Notes: generated by a model from the letters alone, not told the origin. Counted from the stretch's first letter, positions 15,473 to 23,571 are shown. The stretch: 64,000 bases of DNA from JACDAN01 sp963834825 (GCA_963834825.1 CAWICZ010000014.1:992001-1056000), one strand, 5' to 3'. Made by a program: numbers and translations.

Positions 15473-16195
15473 ATGCCCGACATCGTGCTGACCAGACGAC
15501 GCGTCCTCGCGTGGCTCGGCGGCCTGGGCTTGGCCGCGCTGATTCCCGGCTGTGCCGACGAGGGGGACTCCGCCGCTCCGACTGCCACGACGACCGCGCC
15601 GACCACCACCACGACCGTGCCGACCACCACCACGACGGGTACCACGGTCGACTGCATCCTCTCCCCGGAGCAGACGGAGGGCCCGTACTACATCGACCTT
15701 GACCGAGTTCGGAAGGACATCACCGAGGGCCGACCGGGCACCTCGCTCGAGCTCACGCTCAACGTGGCGGATGGGGACTCGTGCGAGCCGATCAGCGACG
15801 CCGCGGTGGACATCTGGCACTGCGACGCCGAGGGCGTCTACTCGGGAGTGCAGGGGAACGACGGCACCTTCCTGCGCGGGATTCAGATGACCGGCTCGGG
15901 CGGAGAAGCGGTGTTTCGGACGATCTTCCCGGGTTGGTACACGGGACGAGCCGTGCACATCCACGTGAAGGTGCACGTCGGCGGCAGCGAGACCTACACC
16001 GGTCAGCTCTACTTCGACGAGGCCGTCACCGAAGCCGTCTACGCGACGGCGCCGTACAGCGCCCGTCCCGGGCCGGACACCCCGAACGAGTCGGACGGCC
16101 TCTTCTCCCAGGGCGGTGATCAGACCGTCGTCAAGGTCTCGCCCAAGGGCGACGGCTACGAGGGCGTCGTCACCCTCGGCGTCCGCCGGATCTGA
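15473..16195 (+). CDS. Exported intradiol ring-cleavage dioxygenase-like protein
   Basis: A 240-residue protein with an N-terminal TRRRVLAWLGGLGLAALIPGC: a twin-arginine-like or lipoprotein signal ending in Cys27. A Thr/Ala-rich linker (about residues 34-57) follows. The catalytic domain shows LSPEQTEGPYY (a Tyr ligand), AAVDIWHCDAEGVYS, and FPGWYTGRAVHIHVKVH, giving the Tyr and two His iron ligands of protocatechuate/catechol dioxygenases. Surface-localised relatives are known in actinobacteria; substrate is probably an external catechol or lignin-derived compound. Its 3' end overlaps the convergent MBL gene by 40 bases. Confidence 0.88.
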   Translation: MPDIVLTRRRVLAWLGGLGLAALIPGCADEGDSAAPTATTTAPTTTTTVPTTTTTGTTVDCILSPEQTEGPYYIDLDRVRKDITEGRPGTSLELTLNVADGDSCEPISDAAVDIWHCDAEGVYSGVQGNDGTFLRGIQMTGSGGEAVFRTIFPGWYTGRAVHIHVKVHVGGSETYTGQLYFDEAVTEAVYATAPYSARPGPDTPNESDGLFSQGGDQTVVKVSPKGDGYEGVVTLGVRRI

Positions 16196-17025
16196 ACCGT
16201 CGTCTTCTCACGCGCCAGCTCGGGCGGCGTACCCTCCGGGCCCCAGAGCTCCCGGGCGCGATCCTCCAGTGACTGAAGCTGATCGTCCGTGTGCAGCGGG
16301 TCGTGGTGGAAGAGGACGAGCCGCCGGCAGTCCGCGAGCTGCGCGAACGACACAGCGTGCGCGACGCTCGAATGGCCCCAGCCAACGTGGTTGGGGTACT
16401 CGTGCTCGAAGTACTGGGCGTCGTGCATCAACACGTCTGCGCCGTCGGCGAGCGAGAAGCCTGAGATCCAATCCGGCTCGGCGGCGTTCGGGTCTACGCC
16501 CAGGTAGGGCTCGTGATCGGGGATGTACGCGAGCGCGCACTCGCCGTCGTCGAACCGGTAGCCGACCGTCGGCCCGCGATGTGCGACGGGCTCGGCCCGA
16601 ACCCGTGCCGAGCCGAGCTCGAAGTCGCCGTCGGGCACGTCGTGGAACGTGACCTTCGCCGGAACCTCCGACAGCTGAACCGGGAACAGCGGCGGGGAGA
16701 GATAGCGGCCGATTCGTTCCTCGAGCGTGTCGACCGGCGACCCGGGGCCCCAGATGTGGAGCTCCCGTTCCGGCTGCCAGAGCGGGACGAAGAACCCGAG
16801 GCCCTCGAGGTGGTCGAGATGGAGATGGGTCAAACAGAGGTTGATCCGCTCGGCGGTCGACGCAAGCTCGAGACCGAGGAGGCGGATGCCGGTGCCGGCG
16901 TCGAGGACGACGCGGGCCCCGTCGTTGAGCACGAGCTCGACGCAGGAAGTGTTCCCGCCGTAGACGACCGTGTCAGGGCCCGGTGCCGCCAGCGAGCCCC
17001 GGCAGCCCCAGACCTTCGCATTCAT
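16156..17025 (-). CDS. Metallo-beta-lactamase-fold hydrolase
   Basis: A 289-residue protein beginning MNAKVWGCRGS, with THLHLDHLEGLGFF near residues 66-79 and later LMHDAQYF and GWGHSSV, the zinc-binding pattern of phosphodiesterase-type MBL proteins. ATG at 17025 is preferred over 17043 because it gives an ATGA overlap with the PAS gene stop. These proteins cut phosphodiester bonds in cyclic nucleotides or related ligands. The adjacent PAS gene suggests a sensory function; no biochemical proof can be read from sequence. Confidence 0.85.
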   Translation of the reverse strand: MNAKVWGCRGSLAAPGPDTVVYGGNTSCVELVLNDGARVVLDAGTGIRLLGLELASTAERINLCLTHLHLDHLEGLGFFVPLWQPERELHIWGPGSPVDTLEERIGRYLSPPLFPVQLSEVPAKVTFHDVPDGDFELGSARVRAEPVAHRGPTVGYRFDDGECALAYIPDHEPYLGVDPNAAEPDWISGFSLADGADVLMHDAQYFEHEYPNHVGWGHSSVAHAVSFAQLADCRRLVLFHHDPLHTDDQLQSLEDRARELWGPEGTPPELAREKTTVQIRRTPRVTTPS

Positions 17026-17453
17026 TCGTTCCGCTGCTCCCAAAACACGGCCACGACCCCGAGCAGCTCGTCCTCACGGCCGAGGAGGGGGATCGCCGTC
17101 ACCGAGAGTGTGTGCTGGCGCCCATCCACCATCTTGTAGATCAGCGTTTCGTGAGTCGGGTGCCGCTCGCGACGGGCGACGGCCGTGGGCTGGTCTTCGT
17201 CGGCGACCGGAGTGCCATCGAGCCGCTCGGCGCTGAAGCGTGCGCGCCACTCCCGCTCGTGCAGGATGCCGAACTCGCCCGGCGTCTGTCCGATGATCCG
17301 CTCGGCCGGCTCGTTGTAGAAGACGAGCGTCCCTTCCTCGTCGAGGACGACGAGCGGCGTCGCGAGATTCGCTGCGAACTCGCGGGCCAGGATCAACGGC
17401 AGGCTCTTCTGCGCCGTTCGCTCCACGAGCTGAAGCGTACTGTCCCTCGGCAC
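17022..17453 (-). CDS. Stand-alone PAS-domain protein
   Basis: A 143-residue cytoplasmic protein consisting of one PAS domain: ANLATPLVVLDEEGTLVFYN, then PAERIIGQTPGEF, and a C-terminal DGRQHTLSVTAIPLLG. PAS domains bind small ligands or cofactors or mediate dimerisation. No output domain is fused. The gene ends in an ATGA overlap with the MBL hydrolase, so the two are made in step and might form a sensor-effector pair. Confidence 0.85.
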   Translation of the reverse strand: MPRDSTLQLVERTAQKSLPLILAREFAANLATPLVVLDEEGTLVFYNEPAERIIGQTPGEFGILHEREWRARFSAERLDGTPVADEDQPTAVARRERHPTHETLIYKMVDGRQHTLSVTAIPLLGREDELLGVVAVFWEQRNE

Positions 17454-17517
17454 GGGCAGCCCGCCGGGTATGGGCTGAGCCCGGTTGCATCGGCGTCCGA
17501 CGGGGGCGAAGCTTCCG

Positions 17518-18351
17518 GTGGTGACTCCAGACTCGCTGACCCGATCGATCGTCTTCCTCTCAGATTTCGGCTATCGGAACGAGTGGGTCGGCATCTGCCA
17601 CGCGGTGATCGGCCGAATCGCGCCGGCAAGCCCTGTCATCGACCTCTCGCACGGCGTTCCACCACTCGATATCCGCGCCGGTGCGCTCGTGCTGGCCGAC
17701 TCGCTCCCGTACATTCGGCAAGACGCCGTCGTACTCGCGGTGGTCGATCCTTCCGTCGGCCGCGATCGCGACATCGCGGTGGAAACCGGTGACGGACGCC
17801 AGCTTGTCGGACCTGACAACGGACTGCTCGCACCGGTCTGGCAAGCCGCCGAAGGCGCGGCCCGCGCCGTCTCGATCACGTCCTCGAATGTCGTGCTGAG
17901 CCCGGTGGCGCCGTCGTTGCATGCCCGGGACGTCCTCGCCCCGGCGGCGGCACACCTCGCGATCGGGCTGCCTTTCGAGGAGCTCGGCGACACCGTCGCC
18001 CCCGAGACTCTCGTCCAGCTTCTGATCCCCGATCCGGCCGTCGAACAGGGACGCATCGAGTGCGAGGTTCTCGACCTCAACCGCTTCGGCAACGTGCAGC
18101 TGAACGTCCGCGACCAACATGTCTCCGAGGCAGGTCTCGACCGGCTCGACCGGGTGTCCGTCGAGGCCCATTCCGGGTCGGGCGTGGCGCAGTTCGTTTC
18201 CACCTATGCGGACCTCGAGCCGGGGGACTGGGGACTGATGCTCGATCCGCGCGGCTGGCTGTCGGTGATTCGCGGGAACCCCGCGAACGCCGCGGAGGGA
18301 CTAGGCGTCACCACCGGCGACCTCGTCTGGCTCGCCGACCCACGCGGCTGA
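17518..18351 (+). CDS. SAM hydroxide adenosyltransferase (DUF62, SAM hydrolase)
   Basis: About 277 residues. The N-terminal FLSDFGYRNEWVG, VVDPSVGRDR, LVGPDNGLL, SLHARDVLAPAAAHLA and DLNRFGNVQLNV are the conserved motifs of the DUF62/fluorinase superfamily. Most bacterial members hydrolyse S-adenosylmethionine to adenosine and methionine; the fluorinase/chlorinase-specific loops cannot be claimed. Start is one of two GTG codons at 17518/17521; a TTG at 17485 is also in frame but adds an unconserved extension. The stop directly precedes a duplicated tRNA end. Confidence 0.9.
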   Translation: MVTPDSLTRSIVFLSDFGYRNEWVGICHAVIGRIAPASPVIDLSHGVPPLDIRAGALVLADSLPYIRQDAVVLAVVDPSVGRDRDIAVETGDGRQLVGPDNGLLAPVWQAAEGAARAVSITSSNVVLSPVAPSLHARDVLAPAAAHLAIGLPFEELGDTVAPETLVQLLIPDPAVEQGRIECEVLDLNRFGNVQLNVRDQHVSEAGLDRLDRVSVEAHSGSGVAQFVSTYADLEPGDWGLMLDPRGWLSVIRGNPANAAEGLGVTTGDLVWLADPRG

Positions 18352-18354
18352 AGC

Positions 18355-18375
18355 GGGAAGCGGACGACGGGTCTC
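18355..18375. repeat. Duplicated 3' end of tRNA-Gly (att-like, left copy)
   Basis: These 21 bases are identical to 19463-19483. The right copy is the 3' end of tRNA-Gly(CCC): part of the T-loop, the 3' T-stem and acceptor strands, and discriminator, plus four downstream bases. A tRNA 3'-end duplication flanking a segment is the usual footprint of site-specific integration. The left copy begins 4 bases after the SAM hydrolase stop and ends exactly where a cupin coding sequence begins without its own N-terminus. Confidence 0.8.
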
Positions 18376-18738
18376 CAGATTCTCTCCCCCGGTCAGCGCG
18401 GTCTGTACCACGGCGAGCGGGGCCAGGAGGACTTCCTCGTCGTCTCCGGCGAGTGCGTGCTCGTGATCGAAGGTGAGGAGCGCCACCTGAAGACCTGGGA
18501 CTTCGTCCATTGCCCGCCATGGACGAAGCACACCTTCGTCGGCGCCGGTGACGGGCCGTGCGTGATCGTCATGGCCGGCAGCCGAGCGGGCGGCTTCGAG
18601 GTCGTATACGCCGTGAACGACGTGGCGGCAAAGCACGGTGCGAGCGTGCTCGAGGAGACGTCGAATCCAGACGAGGCCTCCGCCCGCTTCGGGCCGGAGG
18701 AGCGGGCGGCGTACCGCGAGGGCTGGCTGCCGTCTTGA
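18376..18738 (+). pseudogene. N-terminally truncated cupin-domain gene
   Basis: Frame 1 codes for a cupin from LQILSPGQRGLYHGE through EDFLVVSGECVLVIEGEE, DFVHCPPWTKHTFVGAGDGP and a C-terminal tail to LPS at 18738. The conserved part continues upstream of the first GTG (18457) but no start codon exists between 18352 and 18457. Roughly 40 N-terminal residues found in this family are absent, and the break falls at the right edge of the tRNA-end repeat. The gene therefore looks decapitated by a recombination event. The first possible start, GTG 18457, would miss the first half of the barrel. Confidence 0.75.
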
Positions 18739-18810
18739 ACGACCCCGACGGCCCGACGAACGGAGGCATCCCAAGGACGACTCGCCCGCTACCAAATCAA
18801 ATAAGCGGCG

Positions 18811-19140
18811 CTACGCTGGTTGGGCGCCGGGCTCCGAGGCTCGTCGAGCGGCGAGCACCGAGAGAGTGACGATCGCGATCGCCAGCAGCACCGCTGCAAT
18901 GGTCCAGAACAGGGCGAGCCCTCCGGCGAGCGCCCCCACCGACGCCAGTGCAGCCCCGATCCAAGGGCGATCGTCGATCAGCCTAACGCCCACCAACACC
19001 AGTCCTGCAAAGAGGCCCAGTACGACGGCGAATGTCACTCGATGCCCCAACGAGCCATCCGCGAGGATCAGCTCAAGCAGGCCGACGACGACGTACAGCA
19101 GCGCGGCCACCCACGCCACGACACGCAAGCCACGACTCAT
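18811..19140 (-). CDS. Small four-span membrane protein (paralogue of 43666-44007)
   Basis: The 109-residue product has about four hydrophobic spans (roughly residues 6-26, 33-53, 60-80, 83-103). A conserved block, IGAALASVGALAGGLALFWT then LSVLAARRA, recurs in the membrane protein next to tRNA-Leu at 43.7 kb. No enzymatic motif. Start ATG at 19140. Function unknown. It lies inside the segment bounded by the tRNA-Gly-end repeats. Confidence 0.75.
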   Translation of the reverse strand: MSRGLRVVAWVAALLYVVVGLLELILADGSLGHRVTFAVVLGLFAGLVLVGVRLIDDRPWIGAALASVGALAGGLALFWTIAAVLLAIAIVTLSVLAARRASEPGAQPA

Positions 19141-19462
19141 CTAGACGTACCTCCCCGCCCGCCTGTAGAGGTTCGAACTGGTCGCGTGTTTGCGGACACG
19201 GACCTCGGCGCCTTCGCTGCGCACGGCCGACGTGAGACGGCTCAGGAAGCCCATTGATACGTCTATCGGCAGCGCGGCTCCGGTTCATTAGTCGGAGCCG
19301 TGTTCACCGCCCGCGGAGCCGGCGCTCTCGGGCGTCGCCTGCTCCTCGAGCAGGCCTCTCTCGCGAGGCGGCGGAGGACGTTTAGGGCACTAGTGGGCAC
19401 GATGTCGCGCCCGCCGCTCGCCTGCCGCCGGCTGCGGTTCCCGCCATTTGCAGGCGCTCCGG
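19141..19462. other. Non-coding stretch between membrane-protein gene and tRNA-Gly repeat
   Basis: I see no supported gene here. A short perfect inverted repeat, CGGCTCCG and CGGAGCCG separated by 10 bases, lies near 19274-19300 and could be a terminator without a T-tract. The rest shows neither codon bias nor a conserved protein. Given the tRNA-end duplication at both borders, this may be residue of an excised or decayed element. Confidence 0.4.
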
Positions 19463-19483
19463 GGGAAGCGGACGACGGGTCTC
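19463..19483. repeat. Duplicated 3' end of tRNA-Gly (att-like, right copy, within tRNA)
   Basis: This copy is inside the intact tRNA-Gly(CCC) gene plus four bases beyond its 3' end. It is identical over 21 bases to 18355-18375, 1,108 bases away in direct orientation. Confidence 0.8.
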
Positions 19484-19539
19484 GAACCCGCGACCTTCGG
19501 CTTGGGAAGCCGACGCTCTACCGGCTGAGCTACGTCCGC
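19467..19539 (-). tRNA. tRNA-Gly (anticodon CCC)
   Basis: A 73-base cloverleaf on the minus strand: acceptor GCGGACG/CGTCCGC, D-arm GCTC/GAGC, anticodon arm TCGGC/GCCGA with loop TTCCCAA, T-arm GCGGG/CCCGT with one G-U pair. Anticodon CCC reads GGG glycine codons. No CCA encoded. Its 3' end is duplicated at 18355. Confidence 0.95.
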
Positions 19540-19602
19540 GTAGCGAGAACGATAGCGCCCGAGCCGGGATAATCCCTCGGAGACTTCCAAGGGAGGACTG
19601 GT

Positions 19603-20625
19603 ATGAGTGACCTGCACGAGATCGCCAAGGCGCTCGTCGCGGAGGGCAAGGGGATCCTGGCCGCGGACGAGAGCTCAGGCACGATCAAGAAGCGTTTCGA
19701 CTCGATCTCGGTCGAGTCGACCGAGGAGAACCGGCGCGCCTACCGCGACCTGCTGTTCACGACCGAGGGCGCGGAGGAGTTCATCAGCGGCGTCATCCTC
19801 TACGACGAGACGATCCGCCAGTCGTCGGCCGACGGGACGCCGTTCCCGAAGCTCCTCGAGCGCAAGGGCATCATCCCCGGCATCAAGGTCGATATGGGCG
19901 CGAAGCCGCTCGCCGGGGCGCCCGAGGAGACGGTCACCGAGGGCCTGGACGGACTGCGGGAGCGGCTCGCAGAGTACCGGGAGCTCGGCGCGAAGTTCAC
20001 GAAGTGGCGCGCGGTCATCTCGATCGGCGACGGCCGGCCGAGCGACTACGCGATCTGGACGAACGCCCACGCGCTCGCGCGGTACGCCGCGCTGAGCGAA
20101 GAGGCCGGGCTCGTCCCGATCGTCGAGCCGGAGGTGCTGATGGACGGCGGTCACTCGATCGACGAGTCGTACCACGTCACGGTTCGGACGCTCCAGGCGG
20201 TCTTCACCGAGCTCTTCGACCAGCGGGTCGAGCGCGAAGGGCTCCTGCTGAAGACGAACATGGTCGTCTCGGGCTACGACTCACCCGACCAGGCGGACCT
20301 CGACACCGTCGCGGACGAGACGATCCGTGCGCTCGAGAACATGGTTCCGGCAGCGGTGCCCGGGGTCGTCTTCCTGTCTGGCGGCATGTCCGACGAGGAC
20401 GCCACGGCGAGGCTCAACGCGATGAACCAGCGCGGGCCGCACCCGTGGGAGCTCTCCTTCTCGTACGGTCGGGCGCTGCAGGCTGCGCCGCTCAAGGCTT
20501 GGCAGGGCGAGCCCGGCAACGTGGAGGCGGCGCAACAGGCGTTCTACCGGCGGGCGAAGTTCAACGGGGCCGCCCGCACGGGCTCCTACGCGCCGGAGTG
20601 GGAGCAGCAGGAGGTGCCCGCCTAG
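19603..20625 (+). CDS. fba: Class I fructose-bisphosphate aldolase
   Basis: Cleaves fructose 1,6-bisphosphate to triose phosphates by a Schiff-base mechanism. The 340-residue protein shows KGILAADESSGTIKKRF, KFTKWRAVISI, IVEPEVLMDG, LLKTNMVVSG (the Schiff-base lysine region) and VFLSGGMSDEDA, the full set of class I motifs. ATG at 19603 follows GGGAGGA with good spacing. Class I enzymes are less usual in bacteria than class II but occur in actinobacteria. GlpX lies nearby on the opposite strand. Confidence 0.95.
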   Translation: MSDLHEIAKALVAEGKGILAADESSGTIKKRFDSISVESTEENRRAYRDLLFTTEGAEEFISGVILYDETIRQSSADGTPFPKLLERKGIIPGIKVDMGAKPLAGAPEETVTEGLDGLRERLAEYRELGAKFTKWRAVISIGDGRPSDYAIWTNAHALARYAALSEEAGLVPIVEPEVLMDGGHSIDESYHVTVRTLQAVFTELFDQRVEREGLLLKTNMVVSGYDSPDQADLDTVADETIRALENMVPAAVPGVVFLSGGMSDEDATARLNAMNQRGPHPWELSFSYGRALQAAPLKAWQGEPGNVEAAQQAFYRRAKFNGAARTGSYAPEWEQQEVPA

Positions 20626-20656
20626 GGGCGACCGGAGCTCGCGCGGCCGGCTAGAA

Positions 20657-20998
20657 CTAGAAAACGAGCAGCGCGAGCGTCAGGAGGCCGAGCAGCACGC
20701 CGGCGGCCGTCAGGAAGGCGACGAAGCGGTCATCAGGCGGGGCAAACCCGCCGTGGGCGAGCGCCGTGTCCACCTCGCGCATCCGTCGGAACCCGTAGGC
20801 GACGAACGCGACTCCGAGGACCGTGAAGAGCGCGCCGACCGCGACGTACGGCCAGCCGGTGCCGCCTGCGAGCTCGGGGGCGATCTTGCCCGTGCCCACT
20901 CCGACGGCGAGCGAGGTCAGGCCCGTGCGCCACCACGCCAGGTAGGTGCGTTCGTTCGCGAGCCGCGTGCGGCGCATGGCGTCGTCGGCGTCGGCCAT
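20657..20998 (-). CDS. DUF202 membrane protein
   Basis: 113 residues with three hydrophobic spans and the DUF202 signature RLANERTYLAWWRTGLTSLAVGVG near residues 12-35. The family (YidH-like) has no settled role. ATG at 20998 is only two bases after the glpX stop, so it is the last gene of a glpX-DUF202 unit. The frame runs upstream antisense to glpX, but the family start is at MADADDAM. Confidence 0.85.
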   Translation of the reverse strand: MADADDAMRRTRLANERTYLAWWRTGLTSLAVGVGTGKIAPELAGGTGWPYVAVGALFTVLGVAFVAYGFRRMREVDTALAHGGFAPPDDRFVAFLTAAGVLLGLLTLALLVF

Positions 20999-21000
20999 CG

Positions 21001-22044
21001 CTAGCGCAGCGCGAGGTTCGAGATCTGCTCCAGCTTCTCGAACGAGTGGTTCGCCTCGATGCGGCGCACGGTCCCCGAGCGTGAGCGCATGACGATCGAG
21101 TCCGTGATTCCGCCCTCGCGTGTATAGCGGACGCCGCGCAGAAGCGCGCCGGTCGTGACGCCGGTGGCGGCGAAGAACACATCGCGCCCGCCGACGAGGT
21201 CGTCGGTCCGGAGAACGCGGTCGAGGTCGTAACCGTCGTCGACGAGGCTCTGGCGCTCCTCGTCGTTGCGGGGCCAGAGCTTGCCCTGGATCGCCCCGCC
21301 CACGCACTTCAGGGCCGCCGCCGACAGGACTCCCTCGGGGGTACCGCCGACGCCGATCAGCAGGTCGACTCCTGTGCCGGGCTGGGCCGCGGCGATCGCC
21401 GGTGCGACGTCGCCGTCGGTGATCAGCAGGACCTTGGCGCCGACCTCGCGGAGTTCGGCGATCAGCTGCTCGTGGCGCGGCCGGTCCAGGACAACGACGG
21501 AGATTTCGCTAGGCGTCACACCTTTCGCCTTCGCCGCAGCGTTCACGTTCTCTGCCGCCGGGGCGTCGATGTCGATCGCGTCCGCCGCCTCAGGACCGCA
21601 GGCGATCTTGTTCATATAGACGGCTGCGCCCGGGAAGAACATCGTTCCGCGCTCGGCCAGGGCGATGGTCGCGATTGCGTTCGGCATGCCGAGCGCGGTG
21701 AGCCGCGTGCCCTCCAGCGGGTCGACGGCAACGTCGACCTCCGGGCCGTGGCCGCTGCCGACCTCCTCGCCGTTGAAGAGCATCGGCGCCTCGTCCTTCT
21801 CGCCCTCCCCGATCACGACGACTCCGGCCATCTCCGCCGTGTCGAGCATGACGCGCATCGCGTCGACAGCCGCCTTGTCCGCGGCGTTCTTGTCGCCCCG
21901 GCCGATCCAGCGGCCTGCGGCCATCGCGGCCGCCTCGGTCACGCGGACGAGCTCGAGCGCGAGGTTGCGGTCGGGCGCCTTGTCAGGCGGGGCCTCGACC
22001 GGCGGCGCTGCCGTCCGTTCGGTCGTCTCCCCCACGCCGTCCAT
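21001..22044 (-). CDS. glpX: Class II fructose-1,6-bisphosphatase
   Basis: Dephosphorylates fructose 1,6-bisphosphate in gluconeogenesis; the usual FBPase in actinobacteria. 347 residues with GRGDKNAADKAAVDAMR, VVIGEGEKDEAPML, DVAVDPLEGTRL, LDRPRHEQLI, IGVGGTPEGVLSAAALK and FFAATGVTTGALL, all diagnostic of GlpX. An extra 25-residue Pro/Ala/Glu-rich N-terminal extension precedes the domain, so the start could be later. It follows argS with nine bases between. Confidence 0.95.
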   Translation of the reverse strand: MDGVGETTERTAAPPVEAPPDKAPDRNLALELVRVTEAAAMAAGRWIGRGDKNAADKAAVDAMRVMLDTAEMAGVVVIGEGEKDEAPMLFNGEEVGSGHGPEVDVAVDPLEGTRLTALGMPNAIATIALAERGTMFFPGAAVYMNKIACGPEAADAIDIDAPAAENVNAAAKAKGVTPSEISVVVLDRPRHEQLIAELREVGAKVLLITDGDVAPAIAAAQPGTGVDLLIGVGGTPEGVLSAAALKCVGGAIQGKLWPRNDEERQSLVDDGYDLDRVLRTDDLVGGRDVFFAATGVTTGALLRGVRYTREGGITDSIVMRSRSGTVRRIEANHSFEKLEQISNLALR

Positions 22045-22053
22045 CCTACGCCG

Positions 22054-23571
22054 CTACATCCGCTGAGGGGCCTCGACGCCGATCAGGTCGAGCGAGCGGG
22101 CCAGGATCGTCTTCGTCGCGAGGACGAGAGCCAGTCGGAACTCCTGCTCGTCGCTCCCGAGGACGCGGTGCCGGTGGTAGAAGCGATGGAAGTCGTCGGC
22201 AACGCGGATCGCGTAGGTAGGAATGGCGTGAGCTGCGCGCCGCTGCGTCGCTTCGCCCACGATCTCGGGGAACTCGGCCAGGCGCTTGACGAGATCCCGC
22301 TCCTCCGGAGCGAGGTCCGCCGGCGCCCGGGCGGCCGACCCGGCCTCACCCGCGTTGCGCAGGATCCCCGCGATCCTGGCGTGTGCGTACTGCACGTAGT
22401 ACACCGGGTTCTTCTCGCTGCGCTCCTTCGCCAGGTCGACGTCGATGTCGATCGGCTGGTCATGGCCGCGCGAGACGAGGTACCACCGGGCAGCGTCGAT
22501 CCCGATCTTCTCCACGAGCTCGCGGAGGAAGACGACGTCGCCGCGGCGTTTCGACGACTGCCTCGCCTCGCCTCCCTCGACGATGTTCACGAGCTGGTAG
22601 ATCAGCACCTCCAGCCGGTCCGGCTCGTACCCGAGCATCGCCGTCGCCGCCTTCAGCCGGCCGATGTAGCCGTGGTGGTCGGCGCCAAGGACGTAGATCA
22701 GCCGCTCGAAGCCACGCTCGAACTTGTTCAACACGTAGGCGACGTCGCCCGCGAAGTAGAGAAAGCTCCCGTCGGACGACCGCACAAGCGGCCGGTCCTT
22801 GTCGTCGCCGTATTCGCTCGTCCGCGCCCACGTCGTCCCCTCGGCCTCGTATGTGTCGAGTCGCGGCAGAACGTCTGGGATCTCGCGCTCGACTTCGCGC
22901 TGGAGCACCCAGTTGTCAATCGCTACCCGGAAATCGCCGAGCTCCTCTTCGATCAGCTCGAGCATGCGCTCGACGGGGTCGCCCGGCTCGGCGGCGATCT
23001 CCCGAACGTAATCGGCCGTATAGCTCTCGGCACGGGGCTCTTCCCCGCGCCTTCTCGCCTCGACGGACTCGCGGAAGAGATCGACCTGGCGGCCGACGTC
23101 GTTGAAGTAGTACTCCCGCTCGACCTTGTCGCCGGCGAAGGCGAGCAGCCGTGCGACGACGTCGCCGTACGCAGCGTTCCGCGCCGATCCGACGGTCAGA
23201 GGCCCGGTCGGGTTCGCGGACACGAGCTCGACCTGGACGCGCTCCTTCGTCGACGCGGAACCGCCGCCGTACTCGGCCCCGGCTTCGAGGATCTCGTCCA
23301 GCGCGGCGCCGTACCAGTCAGGCGTCAGAAAGACGTTCAGGAACCCCGGGCCCGCGACTTCGGCGCGCTCGATCTGCGGCAGCTTCGCCACCTCGGACGC
23401 AAGGCTCTCGGCAAGTTCGCGCGGTGGCCGGCCGTCCTTCGGCGCTTGCTGCATGGCCACGTTCGTCGCGTAATCGCCGTGCTCCGCGCGGCTAGGACGC
23501 TCCAGGCGCACCGTCGCGCCGGCCAGGCGGCCGACCTCCTGCTCGAGCCTGCTGATCGCTGTCGCGGACAC
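22054..23571 (-). CDS. argS: Arginyl-tRNA synthetase with atypical signature motifs
   Basis: Charges tRNA-Arg. The 505-residue protein has the N-terminal additional domain start (VRLERPSRAEHGDYATNVAM), the catalytic Rossmann fold and the C-terminal anticodon-binding domain (HRVLGSDEQEFRLALVLATK). The usual PTGPLHVGHGR class I signature reads PTGPLTVGSARN, so both HIGH histidines are replaced (TVGS). The KMSKS region reads RQSSKRRGDVVFL. Length is a little below the usual 550. Start GTG at 23571. Only one argS is in view, so it is presumed functional. Confidence 0.93.
   Translation of the reverse strand: MSATAISRLEQEVGRLAGATVRLERPSRAEHGDYATNVAMQQAPKDGRPPRELAESLASEVAKLPQIERAEVAGPGFLNVFLTPDWYGAALDEILEAGAEYGGGSASTKERVQVELVSANPTGPLTVGSARNAAYGDVVARLLAFAGDKVEREYYFNDVGRQVDLFRESVEARRRGEEPRAESYTADYVREIAAEPGDPVERMLELIEEELGDFRVAIDNWVLQREVEREIPDVLPRLDTYEAEGTTWARTSEYGDDKDRPLVRSSDGSFLYFAGDVAYVLNKFERGFERLIYVLGADHHGYIGRLKAATAMLGYEPDRLEVLIYQLVNIVEGGEARQSSKRRGDVVFLRELVEKIGIDAARWYLVSRGHDQPIDIDVDLAKERSEKNPVYYVQYAHARIAGILRNAGEAGSAARAPADLAPEERDLVKRLAEFPEIVGEATQRRAAHAIPTYAIRVADDFHRFYHRHRVLGSDEQEFRLALVLATKTILARSLDLIGVEAPQRM

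Noticed and set aside
15580..15645. Thr/Ala repeat that might look like a small tandem repeat or CRISPR-like array
   Set aside because: It codes for the Thr-rich linker of the exported dioxygenase; repeat units are 3-9 bases and imperfect.
19160..19200. Sequence resembling a tRNA T-loop near 19170
   Set aside because: No acceptor, D or anticodon stems could be formed around it.
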